DNA of 64,000 bases from DASVUC01 sp038237225 (GTDB lineage Bacteria; Planctomycetota; Phycisphaerae; Tepidisphaerales; Tepidisphaeraceae). This document shows positions 34,934-44,153 of the stretch, one piece after another. Within the stretch, counting starts at the first letter, position 1. Each line of letters starts with the position of its first letter. The notes under the pieces are model-generated. The model saw only the letters and a program-made list of their open reading frames with translations, was not told the origin of the DNA and did not search any database. Location: contig JBBRYX010000023.1 of NCBI GenBank assembly GCA_038237225.1, forward strand, positions 19,754-83,753, given 5' to 3'. The position numbers and the translations under genes were made by a program.

Positions 34934-36699
34934 GCGAGTCGCCTGAAAAGCTTGAACTCATCAAGTTAATCTCGGAGCCGCTCCGTACAGGCGGCCCAGC
35001 CCGCGCCCAGCAAGCGCTCGAATCTTTCATAGCGAAGAATCCCGCAAACGCGAAAGCGATGGACCTGCTGGCGGCCCTCTGCCAGATGCAGGGCAAGCTC
35101 GACATCGCGATCCAGTGGCTCCGCCGAGCGATCACGATTGCGCCGAATGATTGGGAGATCCATTACAACCTCGGCTTGATGCTCGCGATGGCGACACGGC
35201 GGCACGATGCCATCGCCGCATATACGCGTGCACTGGAACTAAAACCCGACGCCGCGAATGCCCACAACAACCTCGGCAACCTGCTCCAGGCCGAAGGCCG
35301 CCTGAGCGATGCGAAGCGTCATTTGGAACAGGCGTTGCAGTTCCAGCCGGATTCCGTCCATGCCCACACCAATATAGGGAACCTGCTGCTCGCTTTGGGA
35401 AGAATTGACGACGCGATCGCGCGCTTTCGTCATGCGCTGACGCTCCGGCCGGATTACGCGATGCCCCACAGCAACATCCTTCTAGCGCTCAACTCGCACG
35501 AAGGCTGCGACCCAGCCGCGCTGCTGCGTGAGCACCAGGAGTTCGGCCGCCAATTCGCCGACAGAATTCAACCCATCAAACTTGCGAAGCGGATCCGCAT
35601 GTTCGGAGAGAGGCTTCGCATCGGCTATATCTCGGCAGACTTTCGCAGCCACTCGGTGGCGTTCTTCCTCGACAGGATATTAGAGAACCACGATCGCTCC
35701 CGCTTCCTGGTCACGTGCTATTCCAACGTTGTCCAGCCTGATGCGATGACTCAGCGCATGCGGGGGCATGCGGATCAGTGGCGCGACATCTTCGCCTTGA
35801 ACGATGATGAAGCCGCGCAACAGGTCGTCCGCGACCAGATCGACATTCTCGTCGACCTTGGCGGTCACACCGAGAAAAGCCGCCTTCTCCTGCTCGCCCG
35901 ACGTCTCGCGCCCGTGCAAGCGAGTTATCTTGGCTATCCCAACACCACAGGAATGTCGCAAGTTGATTATTTGATCACTGATTCTATTGTCGCTCCGACC
36001 CATGCGGCAGGTTCTTATGTAGAGAAAGTCATCCGCCTGCCCGAGAGCTTCTTCTGCTATTTCGGACCTGAGATCGGCGTCCCTGTCGCGCCGCCACCGG
36101 TTCTGAGCAAAGGTCACATCACCTTTGCCGTGCTGACAAACTGGGTGAAGGCCCGCCCGGTGATGATGGAGGCGTGGGCGACCATTCTAAAACGCGTTGA
36201 GAACTCCAGAATCATTCTCAAGGCCAATAGTCTGCGCGATGAGCCGTTGGCGAATGAGGTGAGGAATTTCTTCACAAGCAGGGGGATTGCCAACGACAGA
36301 ATCGACGTCCAGGGTTGGACGGACTTTCTCCCGTATGTGCAGTTGATGGAGCAGATCGACATCGGCCTCGACACCTTTCCGTTCAATGGTCACACGACGA
36401 CCTGCCATCAGCTTTGGATGGGCGTGCCTGTCGTCACTCGTGTGGGCGAAACGCACGCCTCCCGCATGGGCCTCAGCGTGCTGTCGAGCCTTGGGATGCC
36501 GGAATTCGCGGCACATAACGCTGATGAATATGTGGACATCGCCGTGCGATTCGCTGCTGATCCCGAGAGATTGAAGAACCTCCGTTCGGGAATTCGAGAC
36601 CGCTGGAAAAATTCCGGCCTGCTCGATGGACTTCGCTTTACCCGCAATCTCGAGCGGGCATATCTTCAGATGTGGCAACAATCAGGCGTCGCCCCGTGA
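34930..36699 (+). CDS. TPR protein with SPINDLY/OGT-type (GT41) glycosyltransferase domain
   Basis: A 589-aa protein from a GTG start at 34930 that overlaps the CE15 stop by 4 bp and has GGAGAG just upstream; an ATG at 34909 is an alternative. TPR units occupy about residues 30-200 (for example DAANAHNNLGNLLQAEGRL). The GT41 catalytic half follows: LRIGYISADFRSHSVAFF, LVDLGGHTEKSRLL, YLGYPNTTGMSQVDYLITD and DIGLDTFPFNGHTTTCHQLW. Such enzymes move GlcNAc or fucose to Ser/Thr of proteins. The cytoplasmic target is unknown. Confidence 0.9.
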   Translation: MSESPEKLELIKLISEPLRTGGPARAQQALESFIAKNPANAKAMDLLAALCQMQGKLDIAIQWLRRAITIAPNDWEIHYNLGLMLAMATRRHDAIAAYTRALELKPDAANAHNNLGNLLQAEGRLSDAKRHLEQALQFQPDSVHAHTNIGNLLLALGRIDDAIARFRHALTLRPDYAMPHSNILLALNSHEGCDPAALLREHQEFGRQFADRIQPIKLAKRIRMFGERLRIGYISADFRSHSVAFFLDRILENHDRSRFLVTCYSNVVQPDAMTQRMRGHADQWRDIFALNDDEAAQQVVRDQIDILVDLGGHTEKSRLLLLARRLAPVQASYLGYPNTTGMSQVDYLITDSIVAPTHAAGSYVEKVIRLPESFFCYFGPEIGVPVAPPPVLSKGHITFAVLTNWVKARPVMMEAWATILKRVENSRIILKANSLRDEPLANEVRNFFTSRGIANDRIDVQGWTDFLPYVQLMEQIDIGLDTFPFNGHTTTCHQLWMGVPVVTRVGETHASRMGLSVLSSLGMPEFAAHNADEYVDIAVRFAADPERLKNLRSGIRDRWKNSGLLDGLRFTRNLERAYLQMWQQSGVAP

Positions 36700-36720
36700 A
36701 TAGCCGATAGACTTCCGGCT

Positions 36721-37119
36721 ATGTTCACCATCCTCTTACTCACGATCTCCAACATCTTCATGACCATCGCATGGTATGGACACTTGAAGCACACGACCTA
36801 TCCCCTCTGGAAAACAATCCTCATCAGTTGGCTCATCGCGTTCGTCGAGTACTGCTTCCAGGTCCCCGCCAACCGCTACGGCTACACCATCGACAAGTTC
36901 AGCGCTCCGCAACTTAAGGTGATTCAGGAAGTGATCACTCTGATCGTCTTCGGCGTGTTCACGACCTTTGTCCTGAAGGACAAACTTCACTGGAATCATC
37001 TCGTCGGCTTTCTCTTCATCCTGCTCGCGGTGTTCTTCGTCTTCCACAAGTGGGACAGCCCTCCAGCGTCGGCGGCAGCGGATGGAGAACCCCTCAGTGC
37101 GACCGTGGACCAGCAGTAG
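36721..37119 (+). CDS. DUF486 (DMT-type) small membrane protein
   Basis: A 132-aa protein with four membrane helices and the DUF486 signature NIFMTIAWYGHLK, FVEYCFQVPANRYGY and LKVIQEVITLIVFGVF. It is related to small drug/metabolite transporters, with function unknown. The last 26 bp overlap the 3' end of convergent truD. It lies 21 bp after the GT41 gene and may share its transcript. Confidence 0.88.
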   Translation: MFTILLLTISNIFMTIAWYGHLKHTTYPLWKTILISWLIAFVEYCFQVPANRYGYTIDKFSAPQLKVIQEVITLIVFGVFTTFVLKDKLHWNHLVGFLFILLAVFFVFHKWDSPPASAAADGEPLSATVDQQ

Positions 37120-38335
37120 TTCCTGCCGCATCGGCCTTCATCAGCTCGCGCAGAAATACCGTCGCGTACGATCCCGCGGGCAGAATAAATGCAATCGTGA
37201 TGTAAGACCCATGCTCATCCACCCCGCCCTCGAGCTGAATCTCCTTCGCGCGAACTCGAAGCGGTCTTCGCGCACCCTTCACCTTGTGCCGACCCTCTGA
37301 TCGAAAATTGACCGGCTCTAATCCGACCGCGCCGAGCGCCGCCTGCTCAATCGCCAGCGGCTGGCCTTCGGGAAACCGCATCCGATAGCCCAGGAGCGGC
37401 CCGGTGGGGGATATCTCAAAGGATTCACAGCGCGGCTGCTCTCCTGCTGCCGACTGCACCGGGAAACAAGCGCCGCTCTCTTTGCAGGCGATGTCTCCAT
37501 CGAACACCCTGTCGATCGTCTCGATTCGCCGCGCGAGCACGTCGTTGAAGATTGCCGATTGGAGGGCGCTGACCCAAAGCCGCCGCAGGCGTTCATCAAT
37601 CGCCCGCACCGCCGCCCCGGCTTTTCCCGTCTTGATGAACCGCGCGAGAATTCGCCGTTCCATCCCGGAACGGCGCGGGAAGAGCTTCATCGCCAGCTCA
37701 AAGTTTCCCGCATCAAACGCGGCTCGCGCCCGCACGCTGTCCATCTCATCAACCGTCGCATTTGGTGAACCCAGTAGGTGATGCAGCACCGCATTGTCAT
37801 CATTGCGAATGAGCGCTGCGCCAAGATCAGCGTTGTCGCCGCGCCGGCCAAAGCGCTGCTCACCGAAATAGTTCGGCATCCCCCGCCTCTCCAAGATCTC
37901 AATCATGGGCCGCAGCCTTAGGACGTCGGTCGGCGTCACGTTCCTGATCTTGATCGCAAAGCGATTCCCCGCCAGATGCCCCAGTCGCAGCTTGTTCCCA
38001 TGCCGTACCGCCCACTGCACCGTCAGATCGGGGATCTTCATCGCCATGACCGCCTCGGGCGTAGTTCCCCAGATTGAGATGATCTGGCGGGTGATGGCCC
38101 GCGCATCTTTCAAACCGGCATAACCAAAGTCCCGCTGCGAAATTCCCAGCGCCCGGGCAATTTCATTGATCGCGTCCAGCGTCGTCAGATTTGCTTTCTG
38201 AATCTCCGCAAACACATGCTCGCCCTCGCCAGAAAGCTCGTATGCCGGAATCTCCTGAACGAAGAAATCCTCGTTTCGCTCCTTCAATGTCCCGCCGATT
38301 CCGGAGAATTCTTTCGTCAGATAAGGAAGTTCCAT
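37094..38335 (-). CDS. truD: tRNA pseudouridine(13) synthase
   Basis: Isomerises uridine 13 of tRNA. The 413-aa protein has the TruD motif YAGLKDARAITRQ with catalytic D77, NYFGEQRFGRRGDN and a C-terminal FLRELMKAD. The start at 38335 (MELPYLTKEFSG) was preferred since the preceding codons fall in a terminator hairpin. The 3' end overlaps convergent DUF486. Confidence 0.94.
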   Translation of the reverse strand: MELPYLTKEFSGIGGTLKERNEDFFVQEIPAYELSGEGEHVFAEIQKANLTTLDAINEIARALGISQRDFGYAGLKDARAITRQIISIWGTTPEAVMAMKIPDLTVQWAVRHGNKLRLGHLAGNRFAIKIRNVTPTDVLRLRPMIEILERRGMPNYFGEQRFGRRGDNADLGAALIRNDDNAVLHHLLGSPNATVDEMDSVRARAAFDAGNFELAMKLFPRRSGMERRILARFIKTGKAGAAVRAIDERLRRLWVSALQSAIFNDVLARRIETIDRVFDGDIACKESGACFPVQSAAGEQPRCESFEISPTGPLLGYRMRFPEGQPLAIEQAALGAVGLEPVNFRSEGRHKVKGARRPLRVRAKEIQLEGGVDEHGSYITIAFILPAGSYATVFLRELMKADAAGTTAGPRSH

Positions 38336-38353
38336 GTCCCGAATGTAGTAAAT

Positions 38354-38384
38354 GAAAAAGCCCCGGATGTACATCCGGGGCTTC
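38354..38384 (-). terminator. Rho-independent terminator of the large secreted protein gene
   Basis: Perfect palindrome aagccccggatgtacatccg continuing to gggctt (38358-38383), followed on the minus strand by a T-run. It separates the large gene upstream from truD downstream on the same strand. Confidence 0.88.
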
Positions 38385-38462
38385 GAGCGGCACACCCACG
38401 TTGCCGCGACGTTTTTCTTCGTAAGGTCCGCTTTGGCGGACCCCTTGCTCAAGCCATCCTGC

Positions 38463-41400
38463 TCACGCCAGGATCGTGTTCTTGTCCGTGGTATTCGTTG
38501 TCAGCGCTGTCGTCGTCGGCGCCTGCACCGTCAACGCTTGGGTCTGCGTCGCGGCAAGGGTTGTGCTGGTCGATGTACTCGTGCTCACGTTCGAGAACGT
38601 TGCCGTGCACAGCGTGCCCGGTACGCGCGACGTCACGGCCAGTCCAACGTAAATGTTCGTTCCCATCGAGAACGTGGCGCTGCCGACGCTCGTCCAAGTG
38701 GCGCCATCGGTTGATTTGTATCCCGTAATAGTCGTGCCGTTGCGAATCAACTTGATCCAGATAAACCCGCCGGTTGTCGTGGTCACGCTGCTCGACCCAC
38801 CGGTCGAAGTCCGGCGCACAAAGCCGATCTCATGGCTCGTTTGTGCCGTTACCACCATGGCCGCTTGCTGCGCGTTGGCGGCAAGGCTGTCCCGGAACAT
38901 GACACCCGCCTGCGCGTAATTTTCGGTTAATTGGATGCTGTTAACCTTCGCGATAATCTGCCCGTTGCCGCTCCACGGCTGATACATGAACTGGAAGCTG
39001 TCGGCGGTCCCCCAGATGTCGACGCCCGAGCCGCTCACGGTGAACGTCCCGGCAGAGTAGGTCGAGCTTCCGGTCGCGCCCGTCGAACCAATATCCCCGT
39101 TCACCCACGGCGCCGGAAGCGATGGAGCCGCGGGCGTGGTGGCATTGGCGTTGTTCGAATTCGCGGAAGGCCCGACGCCGTTGTTCGCGCGGATGCGATA
39201 AAAATACTGCGTCGAAGCGCTGCGGCCGGTGTCGCTGTAGCTTGTCACGTTCTGCGCCGGCGTCGCAATCTGCGTCCAGCCTGTCGATCCATCGGGACTT
39301 CGCTCGATGATGAAGCCGGTCTCGTTGCTCGCATTATCCACCCACGTCAGATCGATCTGCGTGGAGGTTGACGCGGTGGCAACGAGAGAAGTTGGCGCCG
39401 CGGGCGCGGTTGGCGTTGCGCCGGACAGAGTCGCCTTCAGCTCAAAATCAAAACTGATGTCGCTGCTGGTCCTGTCGGCCTGGTGGATCTCCACCGCGAT
39501 CACGTTGATACCGGTCAACAGCAGCGCGGGGCTTACAGCCGAACTGTAGAACGCATTGTCTTCAACCGCTGTCGATGCCAGGGTCGTGTTGCTGATCGTC
39601 CCGGTCGGCATGTTGCTGCGATAGATCTCGGTGCCGTTCAGATACACCACCGCGCCGTCATCTCGCAACAACCGCAGCGCCAGGGCCGTCACCTGGCTTG
39701 GATCGGCAACCGTGAAGCTCTTGCGGAAGTACGTCGTGACAAACTTGGTGCTTGCGTTGGATCCGTAAGACACCACGGTCGCCTCGTCGCCGTCGCCATA
39801 ACCCAGCTGCGCCGCGCCGCTCGCCCAGGTTCCGTCGCTGAAGCCGGTCGCCCGCCACGCGGTGCCCTGATTGGTTCCGTTGTCGAGATACTTCCATACG
39901 CCGCCCGTCGCGATGTAAGTCTGACTGGTCGATACCGGCGCGCTCTGAGTCGTCGCATTGGCAACATTAGAATTCGCGGAATCACCGGCAAGATTCGTCG
40001 CACGAACGCGGTAGTAGTACTTCGTTGCCGGCGCCAGTGCATTGCTGTCACTGTAAGTGTTGACGTTGGCCGCGACGGTTCCCATTAGGGCCCACGCCGT
40101 TGTTCCATCGAGTGAGCGCTCGATCTTGAAGCCGGTCTCGTTGCTCGAGGTATCGATCCAGGACAAGTTGATTTGCGAGCTGGACGCCGCCGTCGCCGTG
40201 AGATTGCCCGGCACCGTCGGAACCGTCGGACCCGTCGGCGTCGCCGCGCCGCTGGTGTTGGAGTACGGTGAATCCCCCGCGGCATTGGTCGCGCGAATGC
40301 GATAGTAATACTGCGTCGACGCGGACACCGTCGTGTCGCTATAGCTGGTCGCGTTGGCGCCGGCCGTGCCCAGCGGCGCAAAACCCGAGGCGGCATTCAA
40401 CGATCGCTCGATCTTGTAACCGGTTTCTCCGGCGACATCCGTCCAGGACAAATTGATCTGCGACGGCGTCAGCGCGTTCGCGACAAGATTCGTCGGCGCT
40501 GCGGGCGGTTGCAACGGCTGGCTGCTTGCCGTGTTCGAGGGCAATGAGTCCCCCGCGCCGTTCACCGCGACGATTTGGTAGGAGTAGAGCGTTGTACCGG
40601 AGACGCCGGTATCGCTATATGAAAGTGTGTTTGCCGCCAGCGTCACGCCGATCTGTGCGAAGGTGACGTTATCTGTTGAACGAAGGACCTTGAACCCCGT
40701 CTCGCCCGCGACATCGGACCACGCAAGATTAATCTGCGTTGCGGAGAACGGCGTCGCCGTCAACCCCGCGGGCGCCGCCGGCTTCTGCAACGGCTGGCTG
40801 CTGGCAACACTGGATGCAGGCGAATCCCCACCGGCACTCGTCGCCACGATTTTGTAGTAATACAGCGTTGACCCGGAAACGCTGGTGTCGTTGTAGCTTA
40901 TGGCATTGGCCGCAAGCGTGACGCCGACTTGAGCAAAGACAACGTTGTCCGTCGAGCGCAAGACCTTGTAGCCCGTCTCGCCCGAGACGTCGGTCCAGGC
41001 CAGGTTGATCTGGGTCTCCGAAAATGGCGTTGCCGTAAGCCCCGTCGGCGCGGCCGGCGTGCTCGCCAGGGTAAGCCGAGCGTTCGCCCAATCGCCGTGA
41101 TCATACGAATAATCGCCATCCAGATCGTCGACCAGCAGCCGCAACGTGGTGACGCCCGCAACGCTGACGTTGACGCTTTGCGTTGCGCTGGCCTGAGTCA
41201 TTCCCAAGCTGTCGAACAGGACGACGCCATCGCCATAGACGCGGAAGAACAGTCCTGCTGCCGCACCCGTCTCATCATCCACGCCGACATCCGACTGGAA
41301 TGAGGAATACGCGCCGTTCAGCGTGTAGGTGATGTCCGAGGTCGCGTGAACGCCGAGGCCCTTGGTATAGGTCACGGTGTTCAGCGTGATCGTGTTTCCA

Positions 41401-43478
41401 TCGCCCGCCAGCTGTCCCCCATTGCTCTTGTCCTTCTCGATCGGACCCCAGCCGTTGATCGGCGCGCCCACCGGCGTCAGATCACTTACGTACACGAGAT
41501 TGCCGGCTGCCGTCGTCACCGCGTTGCTCGTGACATTGGCTGATGCGCCATTCGCATTAGTCGCCCGAACGCGATACGTGTAGGTCGTGGCCGCCAGCGC
41601 GGTGGTATCGGTGTACGTGGTGATGTTTTGAGCGGTCGTGGTGATGGAATTCCAGACGTTCGTCGATCCCGTCATCCGCTCGAGGATGAACCCGGTCTCA
41701 TTCGTCGAATTGTCCTGCCAGGTGAGGCTCACGCTGGTGGATGTCACCGGCGTCGCGACCAAACTGCTCGGCGCCAAAGGGGTGAGCGCGCTCGCCAAGT
41801 TGAACTGTACCCAGTTGAACAGCGCAACCTGCCCATTGGTTGCGTTGGTATCGAACATCAACTTGAGGATATGTTGGCCCGACGAAAGGCTGATCCCGGT
41901 CTTGCTGAGTGTCTGCCAGCCCGTGCTCCCGATCGTGATCGCGCCGGAGACGTTCGCTCCATCAATTTCAACGTGAAATACCCCGCCGGTATTCGCGTTG
42001 GAAAGGCGGAAAAGACCGGTGTACGTTCCCCCAACCGCAACATCGACTGAGTATTCAATCCACTCCGTCGCCTTCCCGATCACATCGTAACTTCCGCCGG
42101 TCGGGTCTCCGGTGCCGGCGATGTCGACGCCCTGGTTCGGGCGATAGCTGCCCGCCGAATTGACGGTGGAACTGGTGTCATGGAAGCTGATCCCTTCCAA
42201 GCCGTGATCGAAATCCTCAGCCTGGATGGGCGCGGTCACGGTCTGCGCCGCGCCGTACCATGGGACTTGCGGGTTGATTACGAACGTTGCGGCGAAGGGA
42301 CTCCAGATGATGTTGGAGCCTTCATTCAAGATCGCATCGCCCGATCCCGTTCCCAGGCCGCTCGGACCATTCGAAGCGCCCCAATAGTTGTTTGTCGCGG
42401 TCAGACTGCCTTGGTATTGCAGGGTGTTCGTCAGCAAGCCGGCGTTCTCCGCGCTGGCCTCCAATCCGTTCTGGTAAATGTTGTTGCTCGTGATGACGAA
42501 GCCGGAATTGTCCTGAGGGATTGCCTTCTGATCGATCCGAATCGCGCGGCCACCGTTTCCGTACAGGTTGTTGTTCCGGATGGTGATTGCCGAGTCGCCG
42601 CCCTCAAAGCGAAGCGCGCCGCTGCTGACGTCAAAGTGGTTGCCGATAACATTGCCTTCGATCAGCGAATTGCTCAGCGCAATCGCCAGCACGGCCTTGC
42701 CGTTGGTGTCGAAGGCATTGTTGATGATTCGGATATTGGTCTGTGCGCCCAGCGTCTGCGCCTCAAGCCCGATTGCCGCTTGAATCGCGAAACCGGGCTG
42801 CCCCTGGTTCTTATAGAAAAAGTTCCCGTCGATGGTCACGTTCTGTAGAAGTCCGCCAGACACTCCGCCGTCGGAATAGATGCCCCGCCCGGTGTTCGGA
42901 CCATTGACGTTGTTGTTCCGAAAGACATTGCCCTTAATAAGGGCGACTTTGGTGGTGCTGTTGTTCGACAGATACAACCCGGCCACGTTGTTCTGAACGA
43001 TGTTGTTCAGAATCTGCGTGCCGGCGATATTCGGATTCATCACGATGCCGGCCGCCGTCGCGTTGCTCTGGCTGGTCTGGCCCTGCACGGTAAACCCGTC
43101 AATCGTTACATCGTTCGCCAGGATTTTGAATGAGTAACCGCGGGTGGTATCGGCATTGAGGAGTCCATCGAGAATGGATTCTCCGAGACCGGCAGCGCGA
43201 GCATTGCTCCGGCCATCGACTCCCGCCATCGCACCTTTTAGCGTGACGGTCTTTCCAATCACGACCGATTCAGAATAGGTCCCCGGATCAACGGTGATGG
43301 TCGCCCCCAGGCTGGCCGCATCCACCGCGGCCTGGATGGTGGCGAAGTTCGTGGCGTTGCCAACGATGTGCGCAGCCCAATACTGCCGCCGTTCCAGCGA
43401 CTCAATCAGACCCGCGCTCAGCGCGGAGTTCAGTACGCACGTACTTCGAGATTGTCGAGAGCGATAGGATCGCGCCAT
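38463..43478 (-). CDS. Large secreted beta-helix/CBM6/FN3/NPCBM protein
   Basis: A 1671-aa exported protein preceded by a strong GGAGGAGGGG ribosome site. The N-terminus carries a planctomycete-type IESLERRQYWAA signature. In order: right-handed beta-helix (~35-400, pectate-lyase-like repeats of NNIVQNN type), CBM6-like domain (~415-560, starting IQAEDFDHG), FN3 (~563-655), NPCBM-like domain (~660-805, GVHATSDITYTL), four FN3 domains (~806-1180) with the recurring QINLAWTDVSGETGYK pattern, a galactose-binding-like domain (~1183-1350), a sixth FN3 (~1359-1450) and a LamG/DUF1349-like C-terminal domain (~1457-1620). No catalytic residues could be named. It probably binds or cleaves plant- or algal-type polysaccharides at the cell surface. 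Confidence 0.88.
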   Translation of the reverse strand: MARSYRSRQSRSTCVLNSALSAGLIESLERRQYWAAHIVGNATNFATIQAAVDAASLGATITVDPGTYSESVVIGKTVTLKGAMAGVDGRSNARAAGLGESILDGLLNADTTRGYSFKILANDVTIDGFTVQGQTSQSNATAAGIVMNPNIAGTQILNNIVQNNVAGLYLSNNSTTKVALIKGNVFRNNNVNGPNTGRGIYSDGGVSGGLLQNVTIDGNFFYKNQGQPGFAIQAAIGLEAQTLGAQTNIRIINNAFDTNGKAVLAIALSNSLIEGNVIGNHFDVSSGALRFEGGDSAITIRNNNLYGNGGRAIRIDQKAIPQDNSGFVITSNNIYQNGLEASAENAGLLTNTLQYQGSLTATNNYWGASNGPSGLGTGSGDAILNEGSNIIWSPFAATFVINPQVPWYGAAQTVTAPIQAEDFDHGLEGISFHDTSSTVNSAGSYRPNQGVDIAGTGDPTGGSYDVIGKATEWIEYSVDVAVGGTYTGLFRLSNANTGGVFHVEIDGANVSGAITIGSTGWQTLSKTGISLSSGQHILKLMFDTNATNGQVALFNWVQFNLASALTPLAPSSLVATPVTSTSVSLTWQDNSTNETGFILERMTGSTNVWNSITTTAQNITTYTDTTALAATTYTYRVRATNANGASANVTSNAVTTAAGNLVYVSDLTPVGAPINGWGPIEKDKSNGGQLAGDGNTITLNTVTYTKGLGVHATSDITYTLNGAYSSFQSDVGVDDETGAAAGLFFRVYGDGVVLFDSLGMTQASATQSVNVSVAGVTTLRLLVDDLDGDYSYDHGDWANARLTLASTPAAPTGLTATPFSETQINLAWTDVSGETGYKVLRSTDNVVFAQVGVTLAANAISYNDTSVSGSTLYYYKIVATSAGGDSPASSVASSQPLQKPAAPAGLTATPFSATQINLAWSDVAGETGFKVLRSTDNVTFAQIGVTLAANTLSYSDTGVSGTTLYSYQIVAVNGAGDSLPSNTASSQPLQPPAAPTNLVANALTPSQINLSWTDVAGETGYKIERSLNAASGFAPLGTAGANATSYSDTTVSASTQYYYRIRATNAAGDSPYSNTSGAATPTGPTVPTVPGNLTATAASSSQINLSWIDTSSNETGFKIERSLDGTTAWALMGTVAANVNTYSDSNALAPATKYYYRVRATNLAGDSANSNVANATTQSAPVSTSQTYIATGGVWKYLDNGTNQGTAWRATGFSDGTWASGAAQLGYGDGDEATVVSYGSNASTKFVTTYFRKSFTVADPSQVTALALRLLRDDGAVVYLNGTEIYRSNMPTGTISNTTLASTAVEDNAFYSSAVSPALLLTGINVIAVEIHQADRTSSDISFDFELKATLSGATPTAPAAPTSLVATASTSTQIDLTWVDNASNETGFIIERSPDGSTGWTQIATPAQNVTSYSDTGRSASTQYFYRIRANNGVGPSANSNNANATTPAAPSLPAPWVNGDIGSTGATGSSTYSAGTFTVSGSGVDIWGTADSFQFMYQPWSGNGQIIAKVNSIQLTENYAQAGVMFRDSLAANAQQAAMVVTAQTSHEIGFVRRTSTGGSSSVTTTTGGFIWIKLIRNGTTITGYKSTDGATWTSVGSATFSMGTNIYVGLAVTSRVPGTLCTATFSNVSTSTSTSTTLAATQTQALTVQAPTTTALTTNTTDKNTILA

Positions 43479-43922
43479 AGAGAGCCCCTCCTCCGATAGG
43501 CTCAGTTATGACTCTATAAAAAATAGCCGCGCTATAAATGAATGCGGAATGAGAACAGCTCACCCACGGCCGCGCAGCCAAGTCGTTTTAGGACCATACC
43601 CCACTCCGGCCGATAATCCTACTAAAAAACCCTAACCTGAATCAGGAGACGAACTTCCTGACCGTTTCAGGGTCAACCTTAACGGCTTCGTGCGATACGC
43701 TGAAAGCGGCCGCTTCGTACTCGCGATTGATCTCACAAACCATTGATCCGACGTTCTTTATAAGAGTTTATCTGCTAGTCCTCATGCGGGATCGTTCGGT
43801 GAATGGCCGGTACGGCTGTTCCGGTTGGGCAAGTTAGGAAAAATGATGAGAGTTGGCCGGTATTTTCTAATGATTCGTTCGACACACCGCTCTTTGAAAC
43901 TATCGGAAAAGTCTTCTTTGCT
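43479..43922. other. Intergenic region upstream of the large secreted protein gene
   Basis: AT-richer leader with the ribosome site for the large minus-strand gene at its left end. Phrases such as gactctataaaaaatagc could be promoter parts, but no convincing -35/-10 pair is claimed. No coding frame with family character was found. Confidence 0.4.
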
Positions 43923-43990
43923 ACCGATGGGGCACCGATGCACACCGATAAAATGCGTTGATCATCGGTGTGCATGGGTGCCCCATCGGT
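43923..43990. repeat. 27-bp inverted repeat upstream of tRNA-Leu
   Basis: Arms 43923-43949 and 43964-43990 pair with a single mismatch around a 14-bp loop. Each arm holds accgatggggcacc-type sequence. It looks like another family of interspersed hairpin; no second copy was seen in the window. Confidence 0.85.
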
Positions 43991-44051
43991 GGCTACCTTT
44001 GCTTTTGACGTGAAGTAGGTTCTGATCGGCTGGAGCACCGGAAAGGCAATT

Positions 44052-44133
44052 GCAGGAGTGGCGGAATTGGCAGACGCGCTGGTCTTAGGAGCCAGTACCG
44101 AAAGGTGTAGGGGTTCGAGTCCCCTCTCCTGCA
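44052..44133 (+). tRNA. tRNA-Leu (anticodon TAG)
   Basis: Acceptor arms GCAGGAG and CTCCTGC pair fully with discriminator A; no CCA is encoded in the next bases (CTA). The anticodon stem-loop is CTGGT-CTTAGGA-GCCAG with anticodon TAG. The variable arm is long, as in class II leucine tRNAs, and the T-arm is AGGGG-TTCGAGT-CCCCT. Length 82 nt. Confidence 0.96.
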
Positions 44134-44153
44134 CTAACGCTGTGAGATGAACG

